In this document: piece after piece, positions 1-10,334 of the stretch
Position numbering within the stretch: position 1 is the first letter of the stretch
Layout: each line of letters starts with the position of its first letter
Assembly (NCBI GenBank): GCA_963702075.1
Contig: OY969703.1
Coordinates: 2,294,001 to 2,358,000, forward strand
Origin: VAYN01 sp963702075
Lineage (GTDB): Bacteria > Actinomycetota > Thermoleophilia > Solirubrobacterales > 70-9
DNA length: 64,000 nt
Direction of reading: 5' to 3'
Program-made: the position numbers and the translations under genes
Notes under the pieces: generated by a model
Told to the model about the DNA's origin: nothing
What the model saw: only the letters and a program-made list of their open reading frames with translations
The model's database searches: none

Positions 1-1
1 G

Positions 2-115
2 GGCGCCGCCCACGAGGTGTTCTGGCCGCCGATCCTGGAGCTGCTTGCCCTCGATACCGGCAGCGTCACGCCGGAGCCGGCCCCCGACCTCTCCCAGGCA
101 CCTCAAAGTCGATGA
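2..115 (+). CDS. C-terminal fragment of an unidentified protein
   Basis: An open frame enters from the left edge and stops with TGA at 113-115, overlapping the amidase ATG as ATGA. About 37 residues are visible, ending in a Pro/Glu-rich tail (TPEPAPDLSQ). The overlap suggests it is the upstream member of the same operon. The fragment is too short to assign a family. Confidence 0.6.
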   Translation, partial: GAAHEVFWPPILELLALDTGSVTPEPAPDLSQAPQSR

Positions 116-1481
116 GCGAGTCGCTCGATCTCCCCCTGCGCGAGCAGGCCAGTGCGATCGCCGCCGGCGAGATCGGCGCGGGTGAGCTGCTGGAGGCGAC
201 GCTGGCCCGGATCGAGGCCCGCAACCCGGCGATCAACGCCGTCGTCGAGACCTTTCCGGAGCGTTCGCGGGAGATGCTCGCCGCCTCCCCCGCCGGGCCG
301 CTGCACGGCGTCCCGGTCGTGATCAAGGACGAGTGGCCGCTGCCCTGGCGAGCCCAGCGTTTCGGCGCCGCCGACATGCTCGCTAGCCCCTCGCCAGGCG
401 AGTCGGGCCCGTACCGGGCTCTGCGCGATGCCGGTGCGGTGATCGTCGGCGTCGGCAACATGCACGAGCTCGGCGCCGGCAGCACCGGCAACGTCTCCGT
501 CTACGGCCCGGCCCGCAACCCCTGGAACGTCGAGCGCTGCCCCGGCGGCTCCTCGAGCGGGCCCGCGGCGAGCGTCGCCGCGCGGCTGGTGGCCGGCGCG
601 GTCGGCGCCGACGGGGTCGGCTCGATCCGCTACCCCGCCACCTACTGCGGTCTGACCGGCCTCAAGCCGACCTTTGGGCGCTCGGCGATGGCGGGGCACC
701 ACATGGCCGGCGTCTCGACCACGATCGTCTCCGGCCCCCTCTGCACCGACGCCGCCGACGCCCGCCTGCTCGGCTCGGTCCTCTACGGCGAGGAGCTCCA
801 GGCGGGTGACGCGCAGGGCCTGCGGATCGGACTGATCGAGGACGAGGTCGCCGAAGACGTGGGGCCGGCGGTGCGCGAGGCCTGCGAGGCGGCGATCGAG
901 GAGCTGCGCCAGGCGACCGGCGGCACGGTGCGCAAGATCGAGCTGCCGGAACTGGCGGCGGCGACCCTGGCGACGGTGCTGATCGCCAACAGCGAGAGCC
1001 TCGGCAGCGTCACTCCGGAGCGTCTCAACAACCTCGACCCCGAGCTGAGCCCGCTCGGCCGCGGCCTGCTCAAGTACCGGCTGATGCTGCCGGCGGTGGC
1101 GACGGTGAAGGCGCACCAGCTGCGGACGATGGCGCGGCGGCGACTGGCCGAGGTCTTCGACGAGGTCGACGTGATCGCCTGGCCGACCGTCCCGGCCGTG
1201 GCGCCGCCGCTGGAGGCACCGCTGGTCGAGCTGCCCTCCGGCACCCTCACCGCCGACGCCGCCAACGTCCGCGGCGGCGCCCTCGCCAACCTCACCGGGA
1301 TCCCGGCGATCAGCGTTCCGGTCGGCTCCTCGGAGGGCCTTCCGATCGGCCTGCAGCTGCAGGCGGCCTGGGGCCGGGACGAGCTGCTGCTCGACGCCGC
1401 CGAGGCGCTGGAGCGCGCTAACGGCCGCCGCTGGGTCGAGGCGCTTCCGCCGCTGGCTTCGCCCGAGCAGACCGAGGCTTG

Positions 1482-1482
<1 letters not shown>
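112..1482 (+). CDS. Amidase (amidase-signature family)
   Basis: This 456-residue protein belongs to the amidase-signature hydrolases, which cleave carboxamides with a Ser-cisSer-Lys triad. The candidate residues are K72 (VVIKDE), S148 in the glycine/serine-rich loop GGSSSG at 145-150, and the nucleophile S171 in GVGSIRYPA. The usual DTGGS stretch before the nucleophile reads DGVGS here, a small change near the oxyanion hole. It is shorter than GatA and no gatB or gatC is nearby, so a free amidase is more likely than a tRNA-Gln amidotransferase subunit. The ATG overlaps the preceding stop. The substrate is unknown. Confidence 0.9.
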
Positions 1483-2476
<994 letters not shown>

Positions 2477-2480
<4 letters not shown>

Positions 2481-3262
2481 GCGAGTTGGCGAGGAGCGCG
2501 CGGGTGGTGAGGGCGCTGGGCGCGCGCTCGATCCGCCAGACCTTCCGGCGCCCGCAGTTGATGGCCCCGATCGTCGTCTTCCCCACCCTGCTGCTGGCGA
2601 TCCAGACCGGCGGCGCCGGCGCCGGGATCGAACTACCAGGCTTCCCCCCGGTCCAGAGCTTCCTCCAGTTCATGCTCGCCGGCTCGATGATGCAGGCGAT
2701 GATGCTGGCCGGCAACAGCGGCGGCATCGCCTTCGCGGTCGACATCGAGATGGGCTTCACCGACCGCCTCTTCGCCGCCCCGATCCCCCGCTTCGCGATC
2801 GTCCTCGGGCGCCTGGCGGGTACGGCGGCGCTCGGCCTCTTCGCCTCCCTCTGGTTCCTCGCGATCGGCCTGATCTTCGGCGCCCACATCGAAGGCGGCG
2901 TCCCCGGGGCGCTGCTGGCGATCGCCCTGATCACCGCCTCGGCCCTCGCCGTCGGCGGGATCGGCGCGGCGATCGCGCTGCGGACCGGCAGCGCCAGCGT
3001 CGTCCAGGGCCTCTTCCCGCTGGTCCTCGTCGTCCTCTTTCTCTCCTCGGCCTTCTTCCCGCAGGAGCTGATGGTCGAGCCGGCGAAGACGATCGCCGAA
3101 TACAACCCCTTCAGCTTCATCGTCGAAGGGGTGCGGGAGCCGATCATCTCCGGGATCGAGGCGAAGCAGACGCTGGAGGCGGTCGCCGCGATCGCCGGCA
3201 TCATCCTCCTCGGGCTGGGCCTGAGCGCCAGCGCCCTGCGACACCGGCTGCGGACGGGCTGA
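2477..3262 (+). CDS. ABC-2 type transporter permease (first)
   Basis: This 261-residue membrane protein looks like a DrrB-type permease of the ABC-2 superfamily. It has about six hydrophobic segments, and its C-terminal half carries the conserved pattern of a loop with NPFSFIVEGVRE followed by a last membrane helix. It starts at GTG overlapping the ATPase stop (GTGA) and ends overlapping the next permease, so the three genes are translationally coupled. It probably pairs with the second permease in a heterodimeric channel. Confidence 0.88.
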
Positions 3263-4065
3263 TGGAGGCGGCCACCGCGAGAGCGCCGGTCGTACCGGCA
3301 TGGCGCACCAACCTGGCCACGATCGGGGCGCTGATGGCGCGGGCGAAGAACGAGCTCCTGCGCGTGCCCGGGGCGGCGATCCCGGGGGTGCTGGCGCCGA
3401 CGATCTTCTTCCTCGGCCTCAACGGCGTCTTCGGCTCGCTGATCCACCTACCCGGCTTCGACACCGGCTCGTATGAGAGCTTCATCGTTCCGGTCAGCAT
3501 GCTGCAGGGGGCGGGCTTCACCGGCGCCGCCGCCGGAGTCAACCTCGCCCGCGACTACGAGCAGGGCTGGGTCGACCGGTTGCTGGTCTCGCCGGCGCCG
3601 CGCTGGGTCCTGCTCGGCGGCAACGTCCTCGCCGCCAGCGCCCGCGCCTTCATTCCCGCCACCTTCGTGTTGACGATCGGCTTCCTGATCGGCGTCCAGT
3701 GGCCGGGGGTCGACGGGCTCGTCCTCTGCTACCTGATGGTCGCGGCAATGGCCTCCGTCGCCGCCTGCTGGGGATCGATGCTGGCGCTCCACTACAAGAG
3801 CCAGTCGGCGGCGCCGCTGATGCAGGCGGGGATGATGGGGCTGATCCTGCTCACCCCGGCCTACGCGCCGCTGGCGCTGCTGCAACCCTGGCTGGAAAAG
3901 GTCGCGAAGATCAACCCGGTGACGCACGTGGTCGAAGCGGCGCGGCAGGGCTTCGTCGGCAGCGTCACCTGGGGGGACACCTGGCCGGGGCTGCTGGCCG
4001 TCGCCGGCCTGCTGGCGCTGCTGGGGACGCTGGCGCTGCGCGAGATGCGCCGCACGAATGTCTAG
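3262..4065 (+). CDS. ABC-2 type transporter permease (second)
   Basis: This 267-residue polytopic membrane protein is related to the first permease. It carries the matching C-terminal motif NPVTHVVEAARQ before the last hydrophobic helix. Its ATG at 3262 overlaps the TGA of the first permease. A hydrophilic N-terminal tail of about 25 residues precedes the first membrane segment. Two different permeases with one ATPase suggests a hetero-oligomeric exporter. The same reading frame is open far upstream inside the previous gene, but only the part from 3262 is the real gene. Confidence 0.88.
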   Translation: MEAATARAPVVPAWRTNLATIGALMARAKNELLRVPGAAIPGVLAPTIFFLGLNGVFGSLIHLPGFDTGSYESFIVPVSMLQGAGFTGAAAGVNLARDYEQGWVDRLLVSPAPRWVLLGGNVLAASARAFIPATFVLTIGFLIGVQWPGVDGLVLCYLMVAAMASVAACWGSMLALHYKSQSAAPLMQAGMMGLILLTPAYAPLALLQPWLEKVAKINPVTHVVEAARQGFVGSVTWGDTWPGLLAVAGLLALLGTLALREMRRTNV

Positions 4066-5236
4066 AGACTCCGAGCGGGAGACGGTCCTCGCCGAGACCG
4101 AGCGGGTGCTGCGACAGAACTGGGTGATCGGCGAGCGCGCCGGGACCCGCTTCGAATACACCGAGCCGAGCCCCGGTCGCTACCCCTGGCAGTGGTACTG
4201 GGACTCCTGCTTCGCGGCGATCGCCTGGCGGCGTTTCGAGCCGCGGCGGGCGCGCGCCGAGCTCGAGAGCCTGCTGGCGGCGCAGCGCCCTGATGGCTTC
4301 ATCGGCCACACGATCTTCTGGCGCAGCCACGTCTCCGGGGTACGGCTGCTCTTCTACAACGTCGCCTCGCGCCGCTCCTTCCAGACCGGGACGATCCAGC
4401 CGCCGCTCTTGGCCTGGGCCTGGCGGATCGCAGTAGGCGATCCGCGCGAGGAGCCGCGGATCGGCGCTCAGGTCGACTGGCTGGCGGCGAACCGCGACCT
4501 CGAGGGGGACGGGCTGCTGTGGATCGTCCAGCCCGACGAGTCGGGGCTGGATGCCTCGCCGAAGTTCGAACCGGTCTGGGGCTGGCGGGCGAACGGGCGG
4601 ATCGGCTTCCCGCTGCTGGTCCACCGTAACCGCCGTTACGAGTGGAATGCCCAGCGCTTGCGCGAGACCGGCGAGCCCGTGCTCTGCGAGGTCCTCGTCA
4701 ACACCTTCTGGTCGCTCTCGCTGCAAGCGCTGGGGCGGCCGTCGGCGACGCCGGCGCTGGTCGCGCGGCTCTGGGACGAGGAGCGCGGTCTCTTCTTCGA
4801 CCAGGCCCACCCCGGCGGCCGGATCGCGGTCAACACCTGGTCCTCGCTGGCGCCGCTGGCGCTGCCCGACCTGCCGGAGGAGATCGGCCGGCGCATGGTC
4901 GAGGAGCACCTGCTGAGCAAGGACGAGTACTGGACCGCCGTTGCGCCGCCGTCGGTGGCGGCGAATGAGCGCGGCTACGAACCGGGCGCCGGCGGCGGCC
5001 CGATTCGCCGCTACTGGCGCGGGCCGACCTGGGTCAACTCCGCCTGGATGGTCTGGCTCGGCCTGCGGCGGCTCGGCTACGACCAGGAGGCCCAGCAGCT
5101 CGCCGACGGCGTCATCGCCGCCGTCGCCCGCGAAGGCCTGCGCGAGTACTACGACCCGCGGAACGGCACCGGCATGGGCGCCAAGGACTTCGCCTGGTCA
5201 GCGCTAGTGGCCGAGCTCGCGGATCCCAGGCCGTGA
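4058..5236 (+). CDS. GH63/mannosylglycerate-hydrolase-like glycosidase
   Basis: This 392-residue protein has the alpha/alpha toroid pattern of trehalase, GH63 and mannosylglycerate hydrolase enzymes. The WQWYWDSCF motif at 44-52 and a C-terminal NGTGMGAKDFAWSA motif are typical of these glycosidases. No signal peptide is visible, so it should act in the cytoplasm on a small glycoside or on glucosyl/mannosyl glycerate (inference). It overlaps the second permease by 8 bases, so it is the last gene of the exporter operon. The trehalase family is the main alternative. Confidence 0.8.
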   Translation: MSRDSERETVLAETERVLRQNWVIGERAGTRFEYTEPSPGRYPWQWYWDSCFAAIAWRRFEPRRARAELESLLAAQRPDGFIGHTIFWRSHVSGVRLLFYNVASRRSFQTGTIQPPLLAWAWRIAVGDPREEPRIGAQVDWLAANRDLEGDGLLWIVQPDESGLDASPKFEPVWGWRANGRIGFPLLVHRNRRYEWNAQRLRETGEPVLCEVLVNTFWSLSLQALGRPSATPALVARLWDEERGLFFDQAHPGGRIAVNTWSSLAPLALPDLPEEIGRRMVEEHLLSKDEYWTAVAPPSVAANERGYEPGAGGGPIRRYWRGPTWVNSAWMVWLGLRRLGYDQEAQQLADGVIAAVAREGLREYYDPRNGTGMGAKDFAWSALVAELADPRP

Positions 5237-5243
5237 AAACCAA

Positions 5244-5326
5244 GCCTGGCAAGGACGCAGGGAGGAGGCAAGGGAGCGCACTTGTTTGTGCGTGACCGAA
5301 GCCGACGACCGAGGACGCCGCCAGGC
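5244..5326. other. Structured convergent intergenic element
   Basis: Between the glycosidase and infA, which converge, a 7-bp perfect outer stem (GCCTGGC 5244-5250, GCCAGGC 5320-5326) encloses an inner hairpin (CGCAC 5277-5281, GTGCG 5288-5292, six-base loop). It could act as a two-way terminator or be a copy of a dispersed repeat. No second copy is in this window. Confidence 0.4.
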
Positions 5327-5348
5327 GCCGGTTTGCAGCGGCCTGGGG

Positions 5349-5567
5349 CTATTTGTAGCGGTAGGTGATTCGACCGCGGTCTAGGTCGTATGGCGAAAGC
5401 TCGATCTTCACGCGGTCGCCGGGGAGGATGCGGATGTAGTGGCGGCGCATCTTTCCCGAGATGTGGCCGAGCACGTCGTGCCCGTTGTCCAGTTTGACCC
5501 GGAACATCGTGTTGGGGAGAGCCTCGGTGATCTCCCCCTCCATTTCGATCTTTTCCTCTTTAGCCAT
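5349..5567 (-). CDS. infA: Translation initiation factor IF-1
   Basis: This 72-residue S1-fold protein binds the ribosomal A site and helps IF-2 and IF-3 during initiation. The start at 5567 gives the classic MAKEEKIEMEGEI beginning, and the protein ends RGRITYRYK, exactly the usual family length. The frame stays open further upstream into cca, but that extension is not conserved. It lies 17 bases after cca and away from the usual rpmJ/rpsM ribosomal cluster, so this could be the only copy or a second one. Confidence 0.96.
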   Translation of the reverse strand: MAKEEKIEMEGEITEALPNTMFRVKLDNGHDVLGHISGKMRRHYIRILPGDRVKIELSPYDLDRGRITYRYK

Positions 5568-5583
5568 GCGGCGGGCAGCGTAC

Positions 5584-6996
5584 CTAACGGCGCAGGTGTT
5601 CGAGTGCACCCTCGCGGTCAGTGATTTCCCCTGCATACTGCGCAGCCTCCAGCTCGGCCAGCGCCGAGCCGAGCTCCGGACCGGGCTCGATCCCCAGCTC
5701 GGCCGCCAGCTCATCCCCCCTCAGCAGCGGCTGGGGCGGGCCCTCGTGGCGCCAGTCGAGGGCGGCGGCGATCATCTCGCGCGCCAGCTGCAGGTGGGCG
5801 GCGACCATCTCCGGGCTGGCAATCGGGCCCTTGCCGCGGGCGGAGAGACGGTCGGCGACAGTGAGCAGGGTGACGTCGACGGCGACCGGTTCGGTGGCGC
5901 GCAGGTACGCGTGGACCCGGCGCGGCGGCAGCGGCATCTCCGGGATCAGGAAGCCGAGCCGCAGGTGGTGCAGGGCCAGCGCCTGCAGGTGCTGGGTGAG
6001 CTTGCGGCTGGCGCGCAGCCGTCTGCAAATGCCGCCGATCACCTCGGCGCCGACCTGGTCGTGACCGCGGAAACCGACGAAACCGTCGCGCTCGGCCCGG
6101 GTCTGGGGCTTGGCGATGTCGTGGAAGAGAGCGCCGAAGCGGAGTGCGGTGCGGTGGTCGATCTCGTCGGCGAGCGACTCCTCGAGCAGCGCCTCGACCT
6201 CCGCGGCGCGCTCGCCGGCGAAGCGCTCCAGGTCCCCCTCGACCTCGAGCGTGTGCTCGAGCACGGCGATCGTATGGTCGTAGACATCGAGGTGGTGATT
6301 GGGACCCTGCTCGACGCCCTGGAGACCGGCGACCTCCGGCAACACCACCGCGGTCAGCTCCAGCTCGTCCAGCAGGTGCAATCCACGCAGCGGGGCCGGG
6401 CCACCCATCAGCTGCCGCAGCTCGGCGAGTTGGCGCTCGCCGGCGGGGTCGGCGGCGCGGGCGGCAGCGGCGCGGGCCAGCGCCACGGTCCGCGGCTCGA
6501 CCTCCAGGTCCATCTCGGCGGCGAGGCGGGCGGCGCGCAGGAGCCGCAGCGGGTCGGCGGTGAAGCTCGCCTCGCCGACGGCACGCAGGCACTTGTCGGT
6601 GAGATCCGCGAGTCCCGCGTAAGGGTCGAGGGGGTCGCCTCCCGTCAAGGGGACGGCGACGGCGCCGATCGTGAAGTCGCGCTCGGCGAGATCGGCCTCG
6701 ATGCTGCCGCCGCGCAGTGCGGTGACGTCGATCTGCCAGCCGTGGCCGGAAGCGGCGACCCGCCAGGTGCCGAACTCCGCCGAGAGCTCGAAGGCGTGCT
6801 CGCCGATCCGCTGCGCGATCGCTCGCGCGGCGGCGCCCGGATCGCCGGCGACAGCGAGGTCGAGGTCGGTCACCTCGCGACCGAGGATGGCGTCGCGGAC
6901 CGCGCCGCCGACGATCCAGGCAGGATCCTTGTCGCGCAGTGCCTCGCGGGCCGCCGCGACGACGGGCGCGGCGGTGAGCCGCTCGACCACGCTCAT
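5584..6996 (-). CDS. cca: CCA-adding enzyme / poly(A) polymerase family nucleotidyltransferase with HD domain
   Basis: This 470-residue enzyme belongs to the class II tRNA nucleotidyltransferases, which add or repair the 3' CCA of tRNAs. The catalytic head has GGAVRD at 30-35 and the DLD metal-binding pair at 44-46. The RNA-binding region carries LRLLRAARLA, and an HD-type domain follows (HHLDVYDH, then LFHDIAKP). In the absence of another candidate CCA addition is the likely role, though A-adding or poly(A) activity cannot be excluded. The ATG overlaps the alr stop (ATGA), linking it to alr. Confidence 0.88.
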   Translation of the reverse strand: MSVVERLTAAPVVAAAREALRDKDPAWIVGGAVRDAILGREVTDLDLAVAGDPGAAARAIAQRIGEHAFELSAEFGTWRVAASGHGWQIDVTALRGGSIEADLAERDFTIGAVAVPLTGGDPLDPYAGLADLTDKCLRAVGEASFTADPLRLLRAARLAAEMDLEVEPRTVALARAAAARAADPAGERQLAELRQLMGGPAPLRGLHLLDELELTAVVLPEVAGLQGVEQGPNHHLDVYDHTIAVLEHTLEVEGDLERFAGERAAEVEALLEESLADEIDHRTALRFGALFHDIAKPQTRAERDGFVGFRGHDQVGAEVIGGICRRLRASRKLTQHLQALALHHLRLGFLIPEMPLPPRRVHAYLRATEPVAVDVTLLTVADRLSARGKGPIASPEMVAAHLQLAREMIAAALDWRHEGPPQPLLRGDELAAELGIEPGPELGSALAELEAAQYAGEITDREGALEHLRR

Positions 6997-8099
6997 GCTG
7001 CCCTCCGCGGTACCCGCGCCGAGATCGCGCAGGTCACCTCGTAGTTGATCGTGCCCAGCCTCTGGGCCACCTCCTCGGTAAGGATCTGCTCCTCTCCCTG
7101 TCGGCCGATCAGCACCGCCTCGTCGCCGGGCCGCACCTCAGTCTCGGGTCCGAGGTCGATCGTGATGTTGTCCATCGAGACCGTGCCGACCAGTGGGTGC
7201 CGGCGGCCGCGGACGAGGACGTCGGCGTTGTTGGTCAGGGCGCGGCGGACGCCGTCGCCGTAGCCGACCGGGACCACCCCGACCCAGGTGTCGGCGGCGG
7301 CCGTCCACTTGCGCCCGTAGCCGGCGCTGGCGCCGGCGGGGAAGCGCTTGACGTCGGCGACGTGCGAGCGCAGGGTCAGCGCCGGCCGCAGCCCCTGCTC
7401 GGCGGGGTCGCGTTGGAAGGGGTCGAGGCCGTAGATCGCGATGCCGCAGCGGGCCATCTCGAAGTGGGAGCGGCGGTCGCGGAGGACGGCGGCGCTGTTG
7501 GCGGCGTGGACGAGAACCTGCGGGTGCTCGGCCTTCACCGCCGAGGCGACCTCCTCGAAGCGGTCGAGCTGCTCGTCGAAGAACTCGGAATCGGGTTCGT
7601 CGGCGGTGGCGAAGTGGGTCCAGACGCCGGTCAGCTCCATACCGGGATCGGCAGCACAAGCGCGGGCCAGCTCCAGCACCTCGCCGGCGTCGCGGCTGCC
7701 GAGCCGGCCCATGCCGCTGTCGTACTTGACATGGACCCGCGCCCGGTGCCCGTGGGCACGGGCCCGGTCGGCGACCAGACGCCGGAAGTCCTCCCGCCAC
7801 AGCGCCAGCTCCGAGCCCGCCGAGATCACGGCGTCGACCTCGTCGGCGGTCAGCGCGCCCATCGTCAGCAGGGGCACGTGCTGGAAGCGACGGCCGATCT
7901 CCTCGGCCTCGCCGGCAGTCGCGACCGCGAGCCGGGTGGCTCCGCCGTCCAGCGCTGCGGTCGCGCAGGCGTCGGCCCCGTGCCCGTAGCCGTCGGCCTT
8001 GACGACCGCGCACAGCTCGGCCTCGCCCAGCTCGGCCTTCAGCCGGGCGCAGTTGGCGCGGACGGCCTCGTGGTCGATCCGGGCGGTGGCCCGCTCCAT
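6993..8099 (-). CDS. alr: Alanine racemase
   Basis: This PLP enzyme interconverts L- and D-alanine for peptidoglycan. It is 368 residues, the usual length. The PLP lysine is K34 in AVVKADGYGHG. The second catalytic base, a tyrosine, sits in SAGYGRKW, and the C-terminal beta-domain has VSMDNITIDLG. It lies between a CBS protein and cca, close to glmS and glmM, fitting a role in cell-wall precursor supply. Confidence 0.96.
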   Translation of the reverse strand: MERATARIDHEAVRANCARLKAELGEAELCAVVKADGYGHGADACATAALDGGATRLAVATAGEAEEIGRRFQHVPLLTMGALTADEVDAVISAGSELALWREDFRRLVADRARAHGHRARVHVKYDSGMGRLGSRDAGEVLELARACAADPGMELTGVWTHFATADEPDSEFFDEQLDRFEEVASAVKAEHPQVLVHAANSAAVLRDRRSHFEMARCGIAIYGLDPFQRDPAEQGLRPALTLRSHVADVKRFPAGASAGYGRKWTAAADTWVGVVPVGYGDGVRRALTNNADVLVRGRRHPLVGTVSMDNITIDLGPETEVRPGDEAVLIGRQGEEQILTEEVAQRLGTINYEVTCAISARVPRRAA

Positions 8100-8102
8100 G
8101 GG

Positions 8103-8570
8103 CTAGTCCGAGTCGGCGACCAGAGCGGCGAGCGCGTCGGCCCTGGTGACCATGCCGACCAGGTGCCCGTCGCCGTCCACCACCGGCAGGTGGTTGTGAT
8201 GGTTATCGGCGATTTTCTTCGCCACCCGGTCGGCCGCCTCGTAGTCGTGGGCGACGATCGGGTCCGCCGTCATCAGCTCCGACACCTGGGTCGCGAACGC
8301 TTTCTCGAGCCGCTCCTCGAAGCCCTTCATCGAGCCGACGAAGACGACGCCCCCCATGATGTTGAGGTAGTGGGGCAGGTGCAGATCGGATTCCTCCTCG
8401 CTGAGGATCAGGTCCGACTCGCTGACGATACCGACGACCTTGCGGTCCTCGTCGACCACCGGGACGGCGCCGAGGTCGGTCTTCGCCAGCAGGTCGATCG
8501 CGGTGCGGGCGTCCACTCCCGGTTCGAGCGTGGGCACGTCGCGGTCCATGATCTCGCCAGCGGTCTTCAC
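8103..8570 (-). CDS. CBS-domain pair protein
   Basis: This 155-residue protein consists of two CBS domains (about 1-65 and 85-150), which bind adenosyl ligands such as AMP or ATP and usually regulate partner proteins. The repeats are visible as IMDRDVPTLEPG with VPVVDEDRKVVGIVSESDL, and LMTADPIVAHDY with LPVVDGDGHLVGMVTRADAL. It starts at GTG 10 bases after nnr and ends 3 bases before alr, so the three form one operon. No catalytic domain is attached and the partner is unknown. Confidence 0.9.
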   Translation of the reverse strand: MKTAGEIMDRDVPTLEPGVDARTAIDLLAKTDLGAVPVVDEDRKVVGIVSESDLILSEEESDLHLPHYLNIMGGVVFVGSMKGFEERLEKAFATQVSELMTADPIVAHDYEAADRVAKKIADNHHNHLPVVDGDGHLVGMVTRADALAALVADSD

Positions 8571-8580
8571 AAGCGCGAGG

Positions 8581-10101
8581 TTATTCGACCGGGCTGTCGA
8601 GGCGCAGCGCCCGGGGGATCGCCGCGATCACGTCGCTCGCGATCACCGACTCCGCTGCTCCCACGCGGCGCGCGGCCTCCTGCCCGGCGCGGGCGTGGGC
8701 GACGACCGCCGCGCAGGCGGCGGCGAAGGGGTCGAGGCCACGGGCGAGCATCGCCGCGGTCATGCCAGAGAGGACGTCGCCGCTGCCGGCGGTGGCCAGG
8801 GCCGGGGCCGAGAGCGCGTTGACGGCGACGCGCTCGCCGTCGGTGACGATCGTGTCGTCGCCCTTGAGCAGGAGGATCGCCCCGGCCGCGCGGGCGGCCT
8901 CCCTCGCGCTGGCGAGGCGGTGGGCCTCGATCTCGCTCGACTCGCGCTCGAGCAGGCGACCGAGCTCGCCGGCGTGCGGGGTCAGGATCGTCGGCGCCTT
9001 GCGGCCGGCGAGGTCGCCGAGCTGGCCGGCAAAGGCGTTGAGGCCGTCGGCGTCGATCACCAGCGGCGCCTCGATCTTGGCGACCAGGCTTCGGGCCAGC
9101 TCGAAGGAGCCGGGATCGCGACCGAGACCCGGCCCGAGGACGCCGGCCGCGGCGCGCCCGAAGACCCGCAGCGCCGCCTTCTCCGAGGCGGGCACCAGGC
9201 AGCCGTCGCCGCCGGGACAGGCGACCGACATCACCTCCGGCTGGGCGATCTCGTAGACCAGGTTGAGGTCGGCAGGCACGGCCACGGTCGCGTAGCCGGC
9301 GCCGGCCCGGATCGCCGCCAGCGAGGTCATCCGCACCGCCCCGGTGAGACCGCGCGAGCCACCGGCGACCCCGACCTGACCGGAGCTGAACTTGGTCGAC
9401 CGCGCCCCGCGCCGAGGCAGAAGGTCGAGAACGGTCGGGTCGATCTCGCCGCCAACCGCCTCCCCCGGCGCCCCGTCTGGGATCCCGATCGGGGCAACCC
9501 GCAGCTCACCGGTGTACCGCTTCCCCGGCGCGATCCGCTGCCCAAGCTTGGCGGCGTGGAAGCTGACGGTCACATCAGCCTCGACGGCCTCTCCGGCGAC
9601 CTCGCCGCTGGAAGCATCGATGCCGGAGGCAATGTCGCAGGCGACGACCGGGGCACCACATTCATTGATCGCCCGGATCGCCTCAGCCGCCGGCTCGCGC
9701 GGCGCCCCCTCGAACCCGGTCCCGAAGATCGCATCGACGACAGCACCCGACCCAGCGAGCCGGTCAGCCAGATCTCCCTCGACCAGCTCCCCCCCAAATC
9801 GCTCGAAGTTCACCTTCGCATCCCTCCGCAGCTCCTCCCCCGGCCAGAGCAGCAGCACCTCCACCTCGAACCCCATCTCCCGAAGCAATCGGGCAGCGAC
9901 GAACCCATCCCCCCCGTTGTTCCCCTTCCCACAAACAACCCGCACCGGCCCCTCCGGCGCCAACCCAGCCACAGCCTCAGCCACAGCCCGCCCAGCAGCC
10001 TCCATCAACTCCAGCGAAGGCACACCCCTGTCCTCAAGAGCCCACCGATCGACCCCCCGCATCCCCGAGGCGTCATAGAGCGGCTTCAACCAAGCCTCCA
10101 T
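8581..10101 (-). CDS. nnr: Bifunctional NAD(P)H-hydrate epimerase / dehydratase
   Basis: This 506-residue fusion repairs hydrated NAD(P)H. The N-terminal YjeF_N domain (about 1-210) is the epimerase, with VVCGKGNNGGDGFVAARLL. The C-terminal carbohydrate-kinase-like domain is the ADP/ATP-dependent dehydratase, with LTPHAGELGRLL and the GSGDVLSGM nucleotide motif. This matches the usual bacterial two-domain fusion in order and length. It heads the nnr-CBS-alr-cca-infA run. The 230-base gap upstream holds two large hairpins. Confidence 0.94.
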   Translation of the reverse strand: MEAWLKPLYDASGMRGVDRWALEDRGVPSLELMEAAGRAVAEAVAGLAPEGPVRVVCGKGNNGGDGFVAARLLREMGFEVEVLLLWPGEELRRDAKVNFERFGGELVEGDLADRLAGSGAVVDAIFGTGFEGAPREPAAEAIRAINECGAPVVACDIASGIDASSGEVAGEAVEADVTVSFHAAKLGQRIAPGKRYTGELRVAPIGIPDGAPGEAVGGEIDPTVLDLLPRRGARSTKFSSGQVGVAGGSRGLTGAVRMTSLAAIRAGAGYATVAVPADLNLVYEIAQPEVMSVACPGGDGCLVPASEKAALRVFGRAAAGVLGPGLGRDPGSFELARSLVAKIEAPLVIDADGLNAFAGQLGDLAGRKAPTILTPHAGELGRLLERESSEIEAHRLASAREAARAAGAILLLKGDDTIVTDGERVAVNALSAPALATAGSGDVLSGMTAAMLARGLDPFAAACAAVVAHARAGQEAARRVGAAESVIASDVIAAIPRALRLDSPVE

Positions 10102-10141
10102 CGTTCAAGCCTATGGCTAGCGGCAAGCCGGAGCGACAGAT

Positions 10142-10192
10142 TCGCGAGACCGCAAAAACCCGTTTAGACGACGGGTTTTTGCGGTCTCGCGA
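10142..10192. repeat. Perfect 22-bp inverted repeat with 7-base loop
   Basis: The arms 10142-10163 and 10171-10192 are exact reverse complements around a 7-base loop. Each arm contains an internal A5/T5 tract. It lies between the lipoprotein gene end and the nnr start, without a terminal U-run on either strand. A strong terminator, a cruciform or a small mobile palindrome are all possible. Confidence 0.85.
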
Positions 10193-10234
10193 GCAGCTAA
10201 CGAAGCATGGCGTCTGTCTGAGCCTGTCGTGGAA

Positions 10235-10312
10235 GGGGCCGGTGCTCCGCAGCATGTTCTCCCCGCAGCGCAGCGGAGGGGAGGTCAATTCCGGAGGAGG
10301 AGTACCGGCCCC
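10235..10312 (-). terminator. Nested hairpin after the DUF3352 lipoprotein gene
   Basis: The outer arms 10235-10248 and 10299-10312 pair at 13 of 14 positions (GGGGCCGG core). An inner 6-bp hairpin, CTCCCC 10259-10264 with GGGGAG 10278-10283, lies inside. It starts about 20 bases after the lipoprotein stop, so a factor-independent or structured terminator is likely. There is no U-run, so this is tentative. Confidence 0.5.
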
Positions 10313-10334
10313 CTCAACCGCCAGTCCCGAGGCG

